NCBI GenBank assembly: GCA_021234155.1
Contig: JAJEKV010000012.1
Span: 7,654,448-7,718,447, forward strand
Source: Isoetes taiwanensis
Lineage: Eukaryota; Streptophyta; Lycopodiopsida; Isoetales; Isoetaceae
DNA length: 64,000 bases
Reading direction: 5' to 3'
Of this stretch, positions 26,066 to 37,652 are shown piece after piece (the stretch's first letter is position 1; every line of letters begins with the position of its first letter). Made by a program: the position numbers and the translations under genes. Below the pieces are notes generated by a model. It had not been told where the DNA came from, did not search any database, and saw only the letters and a program-made list of their open reading frames with translations.

Positions 26066-26458
26066 TTAATATACATCTGCATGTCCAAGTAACTTATTTT
26101 TTGCACTTTTTGAAAAACAAATCCCATGCGTTATAATCCCCAGGATTATTGCAAAATAGCTAAGTAAATTGATTGCATATATAATGTCTAGCCGGATACA
26201 GTTTTCAATATATAGTAAGCAACCATTTAAAGATCTATAAGGCTTAGCTTCCATTTTCTTTATTTCTTTTGATGTCATCGGACACATCTCTATGCCTTCT
26301 TCTCGGGTATATCCCTTCTCAACCAAACGTGCCTTATATCGCTCTATTGATCCATCTACTTTTCTTTCAATTTTGAAGATCCATTTGCTTCCCATTACAT
26401 TTTTGTCCTTTGGCCGTGGCACTAGTTCATATGTGTCTGTCCTCTTAAATGAATCCAA
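26066..26458 (-). pseudogene. Copia reverse transcriptase with internal in-frame deletion
   Basis: The frame starts with the conserved RT entry region (TYELVPRPKDKNVMGSKWIF, then ERYKARLVEKGYTREEGIE). It jumps directly to CPMTSKEIKKMEAKPYRSLN and LLYIENCIRLDIIYAINLLS, which normally follow the RT. The whole catalytic core, including the YVDD site, is missing although the reading frame continues. The deletion junction is near 26290. Confidence 0.8.
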
Positions 26459-26509
26459 CTAATTTTGCATGGCCTCCTTTCAAGGACCGACCCACTATCT
26501 CTGTCTCTA

Positions 26510-27112
26510 CTATACAAGATACGATTTTTTGTTCGGTCTTGTTGTCCTTCCACTCTCTTCTCTGCCAGGCAATCTTGTATCAAATGGGATTTTGGCTTTT
26601 AGATGCTTTGCATCACTACGTCGGGTTCTGCTACTGCCTTCTCCTACTTGAAATCTAGTTTCTGGCAACACTATCGATATAACAACCTCATGCACCTCCT
26701 CTGGTTCAATATTCAGTTCATGAGGTGCACTATCAAACTCTATGACCTCATGCACCTCATCCGGTTCAATGTCAAATTCCACATCTATGGTGCCAATTTC
26801 TATGATCTCATTAGTCTCCGATTCCACAACAACTTCATTAACCTTTGATATTGAGTCCCCCGTTCCTTCATTGTTTTCTTGGCCACATACCAAATACTCT
26901 GTCAGGACCCATTCATTTGCTTCATATTGATTTAGCCCTTTTCTATCTTTATACAATATGTTCTCATTAAATACCACATCCTTACGGACATGTACTTTCC
27001 GTATAATATATTCATATAATCTATATCCGTTCGTTTGCTCATCATAACCTATTAAGAAGGTGCAAATACTTCGGCCATCCAGTTTCCTTCTTAATTCTGC
27101 TAGCACCAACAT
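26510..27112 (-). pseudogene. Copia linker region between integrase and RT, with internal duplication
   Basis: The open 200-codon stretch carries the RRKLDGRSICTFLIGYDEQ motif typical after the copia integrase, then an acidic linker. Within it a segment is tandemly duplicated: FDIEPDEVHEVIEFD and LNIEPEEVHEVV (about 26790-26680). A stop region separates it from the RT part at 26458. Confidence 0.7.
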
Positions 27113-27677
27113 ATAGGTGAGGCATCCATAGACCTTAAATCATCGTATAGACTGCCTTCTCCCTGTCCAGAGTTCCTCCGGCACTCCACCTTTTACTACA
27201 ACTGTTGGTAATCTATTTTGAATATAACAAGAGCTGCAATAGCTTCACCCCATAAGTTGTTTGGTAAACTTGCATGTTTAAGCATGGATTTATCTGCATC
27301 CATAATGGTGTGATTTTGCATTCTACTGCCCCATTTTGTTGTGGCGTGTATTTGCAAGTAAATTGTCTTTCATATCCCGCATGTCTGATAATATCTGCAA
27401 AATTATGATGTTCTATATTTTCCTCCGAGATCAGACCGTAGACATCTAACTTGTAATGATGTCTCCCTTTCTACTTCCGCAACATACAACCTTTAAACAC
27501 TTGATCCTTGGTCCTCAAAAAATAACATTTAGTGCGTCTAGTATAATCATCAATGAAGGTAGCAAAGCCAGACTTAGCTCCATGACTCTCAACTTGCATA
27601 GTTCCATAAACATCTGAATGCACTAATTCAAGTAATCCATGCGCTCTTTTTCCTTTATTTCTGAATATCGTTCTATT

Positions 27678-28127
27678 CTATTTTCCTAGCATGCATGCTT
27701 CATAAACATCACAATTATCATTGATTTTGACGTCTTCACAATGCAACTTATCTAGAAGATTATGTCTTTTGGCAATTTTGATATTATTATAGTTTACATG
27801 CGCTAACCTCAAATGCCAAAGCCTTATACTATCGAGGGGAGATACTTCATTGATAGCATCATTGACGTCTAACGCAAACAAATTCCCTCTTCTTTGAGCT
27901 TCAAATAATTTAATATCTCCTTTGATGAATTTGCATCCATGTTTATAAAAAAACAAATCATATCCATTATACACTAGATTGGCAACTGAAATCAAATTAA
28001 TTAACATCCCTGGCACAAATAATATATTTGGCAAACTCAAAACATTCTTGCATTTAACTAAAATATGCAAATCCCTCTTTCCATGCACCTTGTGCTTGCT
28101 CCATTGCCCATCTAAACCATTTTCCAA
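27678..28127 (-). pseudogene. Copia GAG-pre-integrase and zinc-binding region
   Basis: A 149-codon frame with VLSLPNILFVPGMLINLISV (end of the protease region in copia polyproteins), then LWHLRLAHVNYNNIKIAKR and CDVYEACMLGK, giving the H-x-x-x-x-H ... C-x-x-x-C type integrase zinc domain in slightly altered spacing. It ends before the catalytic integrase core, which is only present in broken frames. Confidence 0.75.
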
Positions 28128-29112
28128 TTCATGCTTGGCTCAATGAACTTCAATATACTAGATGAGCTCACTATGGAAACTTTAGCTCCAGAATCTACAA
28201 CCAAGGTATTACTTCTATCCAAAGTTTCCTTTCCAACATTAATTTTTGATATGCATTAGTTCTATCTGAAGTTTCCTTTCCAACTTTCTATCTGAAGTTT
28301 CCATCATTAACTTTTGATATGCAATGCGTGTTCTTAAAAGAAGAATTACAATTCACTTACTTCCTCCTATGTGGGAACTCCCATTGTTTCTTTTCTAGAT
28401 GTCTCTCCAACTACCAGCACAATAGCACGTCCCCTTCCACGACCAAAAGAACTGCGTCCTTGGCTCCACTTCTCTCAATTTGGTCACTTTGCCTTAATAT
28501 GACCAAATTCCCGCATCCATAACATTGTATCTCTGCTCTTTCCCTTCCTCTGCTTCTCCCGCAGCCTCAACTCCTATCTCCACCTCTCTCTCCTGCATAC
28601 AAAGTTACATGATGCTCTTCTACCTTTACAGGCATTGTCTTCACCAAAACATCTTGTCTAAGATCTGTCCTAATTGCTTCTACTGCCTCGTCCAAGGTGG
28701 ACATTGTCCTTCTAACCAACATAGCAAGATCTTTAAAAGAAATCTAAAAATCTCTAGTCAAGTCCAATACATTTTGTTGCTCATTATAATGCGCTCCAGC
28801 TCTTTCCAAATCATGCAACAAGAACAGAACCTAAGTTTTTGTATCAAAACTCTTAAATCATCACCTTTTTTAAACTGTAAGTTGCGCAATTTCATCTCCA
28901 GAATGTCGATTTGCATTGATGTCTTTGCCTCATATTGTTTCAAAAGATACCTCTATATTTCACTTGCCCTCTTGTGTTGAATTTCAAGTACAATATTACC
29001 ATTGAGCTTCACGATAATTATTGCTTTAGCAATCTCCCCCTTCTCTTCATCCAAGACCACTTCATCCGTAGTCCTCTCGCATCCTGACACTTCCGCTTTT
29101 ACATTCAACTTG

Positions 29113-30155
29113 AGCGACGTCCTTCTGTACGGGGTCGAGGTTTGGGGCCCGGTCGTTTCTTTGGCGACATGGAATGACTTGGAGCAGGTGCAGAAGGCAT
29201 TTTTGGCACGGGCACTTGGGGTGAAACCTTCAGTTCCCTATCAGATTCTGCTGCAGGAAACTGGATTCTTGCCGCCGGTGGCAGCCCTTGATAGACACAT
29301 CGCCTATTTTCGTAAAAGTGGTTACTATGGGTGATGCTCGCCCCCGACCGGGCTTACATCCGTGGCAATGAGTCCGGCAGCGGCTTAGGGCCTGTTGGAG
29401 GGTAAGAGAGATCGATGGTTCGCCGGATGGAACGATGGCGAGAGCCGATCGCGTCGCAGTGGGCAATACGGCCGATCGTGACAGCCTGCGGGGAGTACCT
29501 AGGCGCTTGTTTCCTTGGCAAGCTCATGGGACCCCGCTTGTGAGCGAGTCAAAATGGCCCATTACAAGGAGCACATCAACCCTCGTTGTTAGGGGCCCAC
29601 AAATCTACCTGCGTTCCCGCCTGCAAAAGCGCCAGACCGATACCTCCATTCGCGACAGTGCCCACCATCTTCGCGCATCGAGGCGAGGCAGGTGGATTGG
29701 GGAGCCCCGCGGGGCGAGCTCTGCCGCTGTCAAGCGGGTGCCATTGAGGATGAGCCTCACATTTTCCGAAGTTGCCCGGCGCTCCCTCGGATCCGGGCGG
29801 ATCGCCCCTTAGTACGGGCGGACTTGCCCTTACATTTGCTGATGAACACACCGTCGACGCGTGCCACGGGGCATTACATCCGAGGTACTGGACTGCAGAG
29901 GTCACCTTTGCCCCCCCACCGTCGCTTTCGATTAGGGGTAATCGGTGGGTGCATGATTGTATATATTTGGGTGTTTCTGCATTTTGTATGTTAGTTTGTC
30001 GTACAGGGTGATTGTCGCCACGGTTTTCCCGAAAAAAACCTTCGGGCGGGGGTTTTTAATCCGGCAAAGAACCGCTTGCTGCGTTTTTGTATTGGGTCCC
30101 ATAGACCGATTGGTCTCCGTGGACGATAAAAGTACCTTCCTTCCTTCCTTCCTTT
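29113..30155 (+). pseudogene. LINE copy with complete 3' end and (TTCC)n tail
   Basis: The relic starts within ORF2 at LLYGVEVWGPVVSLATWNDL, continues with ALGVKPSVPYQILLQETGF, and carries the C-terminal zinc-like CRCQAGAIEDEPHIFRSC (about 29720-29775). The 3' UTR has an AAAAACCTTCGGGCGGGGGTTTTT-type hairpin (30034-30057). It ends with the family motif CCCATAGACCGATTGG to GTGGACGATAAAA (30099-30131) and then repeated TTCC. The 5' end is truncated at the copia gag. Frameshifts and stops make it dead. Confidence 0.85.
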
Positions 30156-30299
30156 GCTTTGGTTGAACTAACTAAATCCCATAGTTTATTAATAATTGCA
30201 ATTGAGAAATTGATATGCAGTTTTTCCTGCGGATATTAGAAATCAAATAATCTTGTTCTTCATATGTGTCCAAATTATTTATGTCTCCGATTCACGCTT
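30156..30299. other. Short spacer
   Basis: No feature seen between the two LINE fragments. Confidence 0.4.
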
Positions 30300-31420
30300 T
30301 CACATTCCCTTCACCACACGATCTTTCACTTCCAAATAAACTTCCTTGTATTGTAAGTGACATTGACCATACGCCATATATCCAAGCCATTTAACACACC
30401 ATATTTTCACTTCGCAATACCAGATTTTATCCTTGGATTGCTCAAGGGCTAGGCGAGGAAATCTATTCCCTTCCACTGTAAGAACCCTATTAACAAAGGT
30501 TATTGTTCTACACAGCGCATCAACCTCTAAGGGCAACAGACCTATCTCATCTAATAGCATGCAAGGCAATATGGAATTTGTGGCTTTGCGCCAAGCTCAC
30601 TCTACAAGAAACGCTTATGCACATTTTGTGTATCATTCCAGCATTTTTGGGATAGTCCAAAAGCCCCTCTACTGGGCTAACTAACTCCAAAGAGCATTTC
30701 GGTTTCACTTGAACTCCAAAAATTCTTAATTTCCAACATTTAAAATTATTGAGCCCACATTGATGCATCATACCATAAAAGGCCCACAATCCTCCTGAAG
30801 CACGTTTCTTGGCAGCCCTAGTCCACTTGTAAGTACACGTCATAACCATCTCGAGATGTTTATATTCTATTACCTTTTGCAAAGGAACACCATCTACTGT
30901 AAATATAGTGGAATCCTTGCCACCAAACACCATAAATTTCGATTTATTTAAATTAATTTGCATTTTCTTAGATGAGCAAAATGACTCAAGCACATTTAAG
31001 TGTCCTTGTAATCCATTCGTATCCCTTGAAATCAACACGATATCATCTGCAAATATTAGCAATTTCAGCATATATTTGCCGAGCCTTGCTCCCATGGCCA
31101 CCTAATCTCGCCATCCAACATTCAAGCTCATCAATAAGTAAGTAAAAAAGAGTAGCAGAGCATGAACATACCTGTTTAACTCCAATTATATTCTTAATTT
31201 GATTAGATCTTGAAAAGAGAAAAGAAAGCCCAACCAAAACTTGATCAATTGCTTTTCTCACTTCCATAGGGACCTGCAACAATTCAAGTCTTTCAACAAG
31301 ATATGTATGCTTTACTCCCATAGGCCGGTTGGTCTCCGTGGACGATAAAAACAATTCTATTCTATTCTATCAAGGCTTTAGTTAAATCTATAAATGCGAG
31401 TTAATAATACAATCAAACAA
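30300..31420 (-). pseudogene. LINE reverse transcriptase fragment of a second family
   Basis: Minus-strand landmarks in order: AFIDLTKAL (motif A, about 31405-31375), HTYLVERLELLQVPMEVRKAI, LFYLLIDELECWMARLG, FADDIVLISRDTNGLQGHL (active-site motif, about 31045-30990), LNLNKSKFMVFGG-like NLNKSKFMVF, and a post-RT segment to about 30300 spread over two frames. The F-ADD active site is intact. The coding sequence is split right after motif A by a very small insertion (31315-31370). Both ends are truncated. Confidence 0.8.
31315..31370 (+). mobile_element. Tail-only micro-insertion of the hairpin-ended LINE family
   Basis: About 56 bases consist only of the LINE 3'-terminal motif (CTCCCATAGGCCGGTTGG up to GACGATAAAA) plus ATTCT repeats. 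The insertion interrupts the minus-strand LINE right after motif A. GCTTTA occurs on both sides and may be a target duplication, although the reading frame also suggests loss of a few target codons. Confidence 0.8.
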
Positions 31421-32257
31421 ACAAGAGAAGACCCAAACAGAAATTAATATTACACGAACTTTTGCTAAAGCAAACATAATAGGTTACCATTCCCACCTTA
31501 ATAGATTTAGCAAAAAATGATGCAACAAGCTTAACAGGATTGAAACCCATGGACAATACATATGTTACAATTTACAACAATAATCAACTGAAATTACAGC
31601 TAAAATTATGAAGCAGGATAAGTTAAAATCAAGTAAACGACACATGCACCAATCATCTAATTGCAACTACAAGTTGCAGAGATGTTTCTGGGGCTGCAAT
31701 GCATCCAAATGAAAGAGGAAAATAGAATCATTGCAAACATGCATAAATTTGCTTGCAAAAAGCTAAATGAGAAGAACATCTAGCAATTATGTCGATAATG
31801 CCCTTCCAATACGCAGTCATATTAGAGCCCTTATAATAATATTTTCCACGTACAAAATCAACACCATATAGTATTTTGCTTCAAATCTTATAGTATTTTG
31901 CATATCTTGTTATACGGTATACCAATTTGTCTATTTGCATACCCCACAAACGAGGAACTTTATGTACGGTGTAGATTAAGGAATAAGGGGTGAATATGCC
32001 TATCCAACAGCTCTCGTTGCCCTACGTCACCCCCCGTGTGAATAATGCACCCAAACCAAAGGGGGTTTAAGGGGGATTTTAATTTAAGTATGTTGGACCC
32101 AATAGTTGTATTAATTAATGTTAATGGTGGTTATGTATTGGTTGTTATACAAAAAAAAAAAATTGGCCCTTCGGGCCCTAAAAAAAGCAAACATACGTAA
32201 AAACATGTAAAACATGTAGCAATATGTGATATCTAATATCTAGCATAATAACAAAAA
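31421..32257. other. Gene-free stretch left of the Penelope-like composite
   Basis: AT-rich sequence without coding signal. A GGCCCTTCGGGCC perfect hairpin preceded by an A-run is at 32163-32177. An ATCTTATAGTATTTTGC-like motif is repeated at 31867 and 31886. Confidence 0.4.
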
Positions 32258-34421
32258 AAAAAAACCCGGAAACAACTAGTCTAGGCATCAACCCTACTAG
32301 CAGTTCAAGCTACATCAGTCAATCCATCAGTAGCCTTATCATTCTGTACTTCAGACGAGCAATCTGAAGACAGTACATCCTACTAAGGTCTAAAAGTCCC
32401 TTGACTTTAATAATTAGTTATAGTATTGGTCCTACAGACATAAAGATCTGCATATTCTACCTAAGGTCCATGCCCTTAGAAGTATTAACTTATACAAGCC
32501 TTTCTCTAAGCTTTCCATTTGAATCGTGCATTATATTCCGATTTTATAATTTTCGGTCTAGCTTTTCATATATCTTTGCAGACAGACTTTTTCTTAACTT
32601 TCAGTTGTCTTAATTTGCATGCACTTCCCTTTTTGCATGTCTTCATGCATGTGCATGGATGTATTAACTTTTAAAGTAATAAAAAACTATAAGACAGATT
32701 GTTATTTCAGTCTATCCTTTTTTATTTTAAGTCACCTTTTCTTATCCATCTTTACATGGTTCTTTAACGTAGATACTGGATGGTTTCCATATCTATTTTA
32801 TTTAAAACAATACGAGTGTTGTTTTTTCCAACAAAAGGTCTTTAACATCTTCCTTATGTTATTTTACAGAAATAAGCTATAAATCTGCTTTGCCATCCCT
32901 GAATTCCATAGCAAACAGAGATTTACATCTATTATGAGCCCAAAAAAGATTTTTTCCTTGTATTCATAGCAAAACTCCGGTACATAAGCTCCTATTTTCA
33001 TTCATGATGACCATAAGTCTGAATACTTGAGTCATTTATATCAGCATATATCATTTATGTATTCTATACTTCAAGTCATCAAAGTTAACTGTGATATTTA
33101 GTGCAAACAGCAAACATATTTATGCAGATCTATGGTCATATCATTTGTAGAAAAAAGACCCGAATCTGTACTTAGGTAAACCGAACTATTGTTTTGTAAA
33201 GATAACTTTTTAAGAAAAAGTAAACTTGAAGCAGCAAATTCTTCCCTTAGCCATTTGTATGATCCTTGAAGTCTTTTGAGCAGCAACCAACCATAACAGC
33301 AAAAATAGCACAATGAGACTAGAAATACCACGTACCTGCAGCCAATCATGTATAAGTTAGCAATAATCTTGGTAACTATACAAGGGCCAAAAGGTACTTT
33401 GGGTATTTCTAGGCTCTTCGCCCTTTACCCATTGTACCTTTTTGCTCTTGATGAGTTAAAGCCTACTAAGAAATCAGGGAAATAGACACAAAGGCTAGAA
33501 TCTATGATAATATAAATCTGTGGTTTTTCTTTACTATATCTATCAGACTACACAGTCATTTTTAGCTAGATACATTTCAATATAAGCAATATCGTGCATT
33601 TGAACTATATAAGGGAAGGAGATCTCCCTGTTTTAATCATCCGACAGCATCATCATTTTTGTCATGGTCTGTCTTACCTTTGTATAAGGCTTAGTCTTCT
33701 TTTACAGCCCTCTATTCTCTGTTATCCTCTTTCTAAAGAAACAGAGTTTTTTTTAAATATGGGTTATTCCAAACATACCTGAAACTCTTCATCTTCTGAA
33801 CCCCCATCTTCATTATATTGCGTTTCTGGGATATAATGCTCCAGACTTGTATTGTCTCTTTGAAAACTACTAGGTCTTCTATTGTAGCCGCCCCTTTTGG
33901 CAGCGTAACCTCTATTTCCATCTCCATAGCTCCGTTTGGGATCATATCCCCTTCCTCCACCTCTCTGAGCCATATGTAAAGCTTTGAAATTTTCAGAATT
34001 TTTGCACCACAATAGCTCCCTTTCTAAATCATCTTGAGGCGCATCATCCTCTTCAGAGTTGCTGCTTCCGGATATGCCATTATAATCAAAACCCATCTTC
34101 CTATGGGGATAGCTATCTGGCGGGGAATCCTCCCTTAACGTTTGGCGGCATGCCAGTGGCGGACTGCTCGAAAAATTTCTCCTTTGGGTCAAAGATTTTC
34201 TTAATCTAAGATATTTCATTAAATGCAATGGTTTTTCCCGTTCCCCTTAATATCTATGGGGTGGATATGTAGGTTTTTCATGTAATGCTTAGAATAGACC
34301 TTTTTATCTGAAGGAATTATTTCCTTTATATGAATCTGCCTTTATATTTTCACATCCCTATGGTATTTTTAGAGATAATGTTTTTAAATATCAGCTTGTA
34401 ATAGCCACATAAGTACAAATA
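32258..34421 (-). repeat. Pseudo-LTR copy A of the Penelope-like composite
   Basis: It starts AAACCCGGAAACAACTAG and ends AAGTACAAATA. The offset to copy B is 6421 bases at the left end and 6425 at the right end. The first roughly 820 bases and last roughly 240 bases appear essentially identical between copies, while the middle differs at many small sites. It contains the intact version of the RGG-rich ORF. Confidence 0.9.
33210..34228 (-). CDS. RGG-rich basic/acidic protein, probably spliced, inside the repeat
   Basis: Exon 1 (34228-33779, 150 codons) encodes an arginine/serine-rich start, an acidic stretch (SNSEEDDAPQDDLERELLW), a glycine/arginine region (RGGGRGYDPKRSYGDGNRGY), and an acidic end (EDGGSEDEEFQ). 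It ends at CAG|GTATGT, a strong donor. A 443-base intron ends at CTGCAG (33336-33341) with a perfect TGCTAAC branch site 20 bases upstream. Exon 2 (33335-33210) keeps the frame and adds 41 residues with a hydrophobic run (ISSLIVLFLLLWLV). RGG regions often bind RNA; whether this is a nucleocapsid-like protein is speculation. Family not recognised. Copy B is broken. Confidence 0.45.
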
Positions 34422-34629
34422 TAAAAAAAACCCTACCTCCATCCGTAGGATTATTGTAGACCCCTGATATCTTAATCTACAAGATTATTTTATTATTGTA
34501 ACATATAGGTTGGAAACCCCTACTTGTTACAGTAGGGGTCCACTATAACCCTATAGTTATGATGATTACCCCAAATAAAGAATAATAGAAAAAGAATCAT
34601 CTATGCATTGAAAACATAAACTGATACCT

Positions 34630-36605
34630 TTAATTCTCTGTGATGAGTTGTAGCATAATGCTGGTGTCAAACTTCAGCCCGGGAAACATCCCTGTTTTTA
34701 TGTATTTGCTCACTCTTCTTATGATTCCTGGTTTGTCAAACCCGTTATTGACAAAACATTTCATCAACTTTGATGTCTTTTGCAGCATTAATTGGGCTGG
34801 AGTTTATGTACATGAATGGCATAATTTGAGATAAAATGACATTCCTGGCTTGAAAATATGGCCTGCAGCTACATGCGTGGACATATTTGATGACATCAAA
34901 TGGTAAAGTTTCCCTTTTGTCATACCTGTTAGTCTGAAAAATGCCTAATGCCCTGTCAAATACTTGAATAGTCATATTTAAAAAATTGACCTTACTTCCA
35001 AAAAAGAAATTGGGAGTATATTCCGAATATATTGTCTCCTCCTTTATGCCTAAGACCTGCATATTGTAGATCTGTATTTCTTGTTCTTCTTCCTCATTCC
35101 ATTTTCTTAGGAAAGACTTGATATTAGGGCAGTTTACTGCTAAGAGGTCATCCATGTATCGAAATACATACCTGAACCTTTTTATTTCAGCCCATCTCCC
35201 TTGCTTTGCCAAATTTCTAATAAACTCCAATTCGAACCATGCTAGATATGTGTTGCACCAACATGGGCTGCAAGAAAAACCCATTGGAATGCCACATACT
35301 TGTTGCCATACTCCTTTACCAAGTTTCAGATAGCAATTAGTTAAGAGCCAGGAGTTGGTCATAATAAAATTTTCCTGGGTCATATGTGACCAGCATTTCC
35401 CTTGTGGTGTGATTTTGAACCATTTAACAGCAAACTTACCATTGCTAGCTCTCTTTACCCATAATTCATATTTTTTACTTTTATTTTTATGTACTTCCAA
35501 GCTGCTTTTGCAATCTTTTCAGAAATTTCACAAATCCCATCTTTCCCTTGTAAAGGGATGCTTTCATAGCATTTGGTGATGTCTGCGACAAAAACTTCCT
35601 CTATTTTATTTGGTAGATTCAATGCTACATCATATATAGAGTTAACTATCCAATTCACGTTCACTTTTCCATTTATGAATGTGCTCAGACCAGCTCCAAG
35701 GTCTTTTGATATTTCTGGCCACATTTCAATTATAGAGTTTAATACTTCTGTGATAATTTCCGCAATTTCTGTGAAAATCGTATCATGGCGTTGGTAATCC
35801 ACCGGTACTCATTTTTATGGGCTTTAAACAACCCTAGCATATATGGGAGTTTTTTGGAACTGAACTCCAGTTCCCCTATGCAAGTTTGTATCCCATTCTG
35901 GATTTTTTCACATAAATCATCATCAGCCTGTCCTATCGGGATAAAATCAGAACTAGAGAGTCTTTTGAAGGCCATTTCCCTAATGTGCTTTGGGCATATA
36001 AAGGATGGGTTATTTGAGGCCTTGTCTATCCCAGATATATACAGATTTTTAGTTAACCACTCCAAATTGCTGGTGAGCCCAGCATCATTTAGAGGGAACT
36101 TAGTTAGACCATCTCTTTCCTTATGTTTCTTTATTTCCCAGCCAGCTTGTTCTACTATAGCTTCTTTAATTTTCTCTTTATCACTATCTTTTATGAGTGG
36201 AAATTCATACCGTGGAGTTCAAAATCCCGCCACATGTCTTCTTCAATTCATTTATCATGTCTTTCCAGATGAGAACCTTATCTGGAATATGGCTTAGACC
36301 CTTTTTGAATAAATTCCGGAGGGTCTTATTCTTAATTATTCCAATATTTGTGGATCGGACATGCCCTATACCATCGTCGATAAAATTTTTTAGATTTGGG
36401 TTTGCACATGGGCAAGGTGGATCGCTTTCTTGTGCAAAGACATAAAATGGCTTGTAGCATATTTCTTTTAAACTTTCAAGATATCTCCACTAAAAACATG
36501 GTATCTTCCATCGCCTCTCCCCAACATCCCCTAGGCATTCCCTCATGTGCTTATATATAATTTTTCGGGATGCGATCTTATCCAAGATCTTTGATAAGAA
36601 AAAGC
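34630..36605 (-). pseudogene. Penelope-type reverse transcriptase, frame-disrupted
   Basis: The coding sequence is readable end to end on the minus strand in several frames. In order: C-P-C-x(n)-FIDDGIGHV and IIKNKTLRNLFKKGLSHIP (about 36410-36260, typical N-terminal region of Penelope-like RTs), then LPYMLGLFKAHKNEYRWITNA (RT1, about 35850-35785). VFVADITKCYESIPL (motif A) lies near 35590 and GIPMGFSCSP (RT4) near 35290. FRYMDDLLAVN (active site, about 35165-35130) and FGSKVNFLNMTI (RT6) follow. The thumb-like end has FDKPGIIRRVSKYIKTGMFP to a stop at 34630. At least four one-base shifts (about 36220, 35785, 35480, 34753) and one in-frame TAG (about 36490) break it. Some may be sequencing errors. 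Confidence 0.8.
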
Positions 36606-37652
36606 AATGCACTATTTTCTTTTTTTTTTTTCTTTACTTTCATACATATACACCCCCGCTTCTTGACAATCCTTTTGAATAGATCCGTAATCAGATACAT
36701 TAACAAAATGGTTTAGTAAACTACTCTATCCTTCATTTTTATGGTGGTCCTGTGATTATAACGCTTTTTTGATCTCATGTTATAGCTATAGCATGGACAT
36801 ATGGCATGCTTAGTCGCCGAATAGCTAAACCTTTCATACTTAGAAAGGTCGGGTTTTTGTTTTCCATAAAATATTTTTATGTGATAGGAAGAGACACAAT
36901 CTTCCAGAGAATATCATGTATACATACTAAGAACAACATATTATGTCCTATTTCATGCATACAATGAATTTAGTCAAAGATAAAAAACTTTGACATACCT
37001 ATTTTTCATATTCAAGTTGTCGCACAACTCCATCTATTATCTTTTCGATTGTTCTCCACTCCTTGTTTGTTCACCAAATTCTCCAATGTGTTTGGTGTTC
37101 CAACATTCTCAATGATGGAGTTTTTTCGCTATATTTGGAGTTGCTTATGTTGGGTGCCACCGAATGCGAGGAGGTGTATACCCCGTCAAACTGGGTACCT
37201 CCTATCTTTCCCCGTTAGATCTCGGGTCCTTTTATTGAAACTGTTGCTAGAACCACCTTCGGACCTAGCATGAAAGACAATGGGTTTTATGCTCTTTTCA
37301 CATATTATCATATTCTCGTAGCTTAGGGAACTTTAGCTTTAAATCCCGACCATGGGTTGCTGCTAACTAACACATATGTCATGTTGATCGAGTATTCCTC
37401 ACTTCTAAATATGACAAATATGCTAAAATACCATCTCTTAATGTGGTTTTCAAGAATTTTCTCATTGTCACCATCTCAGTAAAATGATGGACATGTTGGG
37501 AAAAAATACTATCCGATTATTAAACATGTACCATACCTAAGATGATCTAACCATGTCATGTCTGTCCTTGCATGCATTTCCTTTCGTCCGAGGTTCACAC
37601 ACACATTTAAAATATGGGCACATGGTCCTCCGTGACCCTTTTCAAATAGAAA
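36606..37652. other. Non-coding interval between ORF1 and RT of the composite
   Basis: AT-rich with a T-run at 36621-36633. I see no domain. It may be an intron, a promoter region or a nested insertion. GC-richer sequence at 37140-37290 lacks a supported frame. Confidence 0.4.

Larger units (their letters stand above)
24955..29095 (-). mobile_element. Truncated Ty1/copia retrotransposon with deleted RT core
   Basis: Minus-strand order from high coordinates: gag remnants (28943-28758), the GAG-pre-integrase/zinc region LWHLRLAHVNYNN and CDVYEACMLGK (27830-27680), and an integrase relic. An RRKLDGRSI and FLIGYDEQTNGYRLYE block follows at 27090-26990. The start of RT is TYELVPRPKDKNVMGSKWIF. 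The RNase H end has HIDIHYHFIWDKVERGEI near 25780. The polypurine tract GGCTAAGGGGGATA (25627-25614) borders an LTR beginning TGTTGGTTTTAGCC at 25612. The left end of that LTR is not defined. The gag side is cut off by the LINE at 29113. Confidence 0.8.

Noticed and set aside
32401-32882. Plus frames of 70 and 87 codons present identically at 38822-39303
   Set aside because: Their repetition comes from the pseudo-LTR duplication; low-complexity hydrophobic composition and no coding signature.
34430-34630. GIY-YIG endonuclease after the Penelope-type RT
   Set aside because: No GIY ... YIG spacing, nor the cysteine pattern, in any minus frame between the RT and the repeat.
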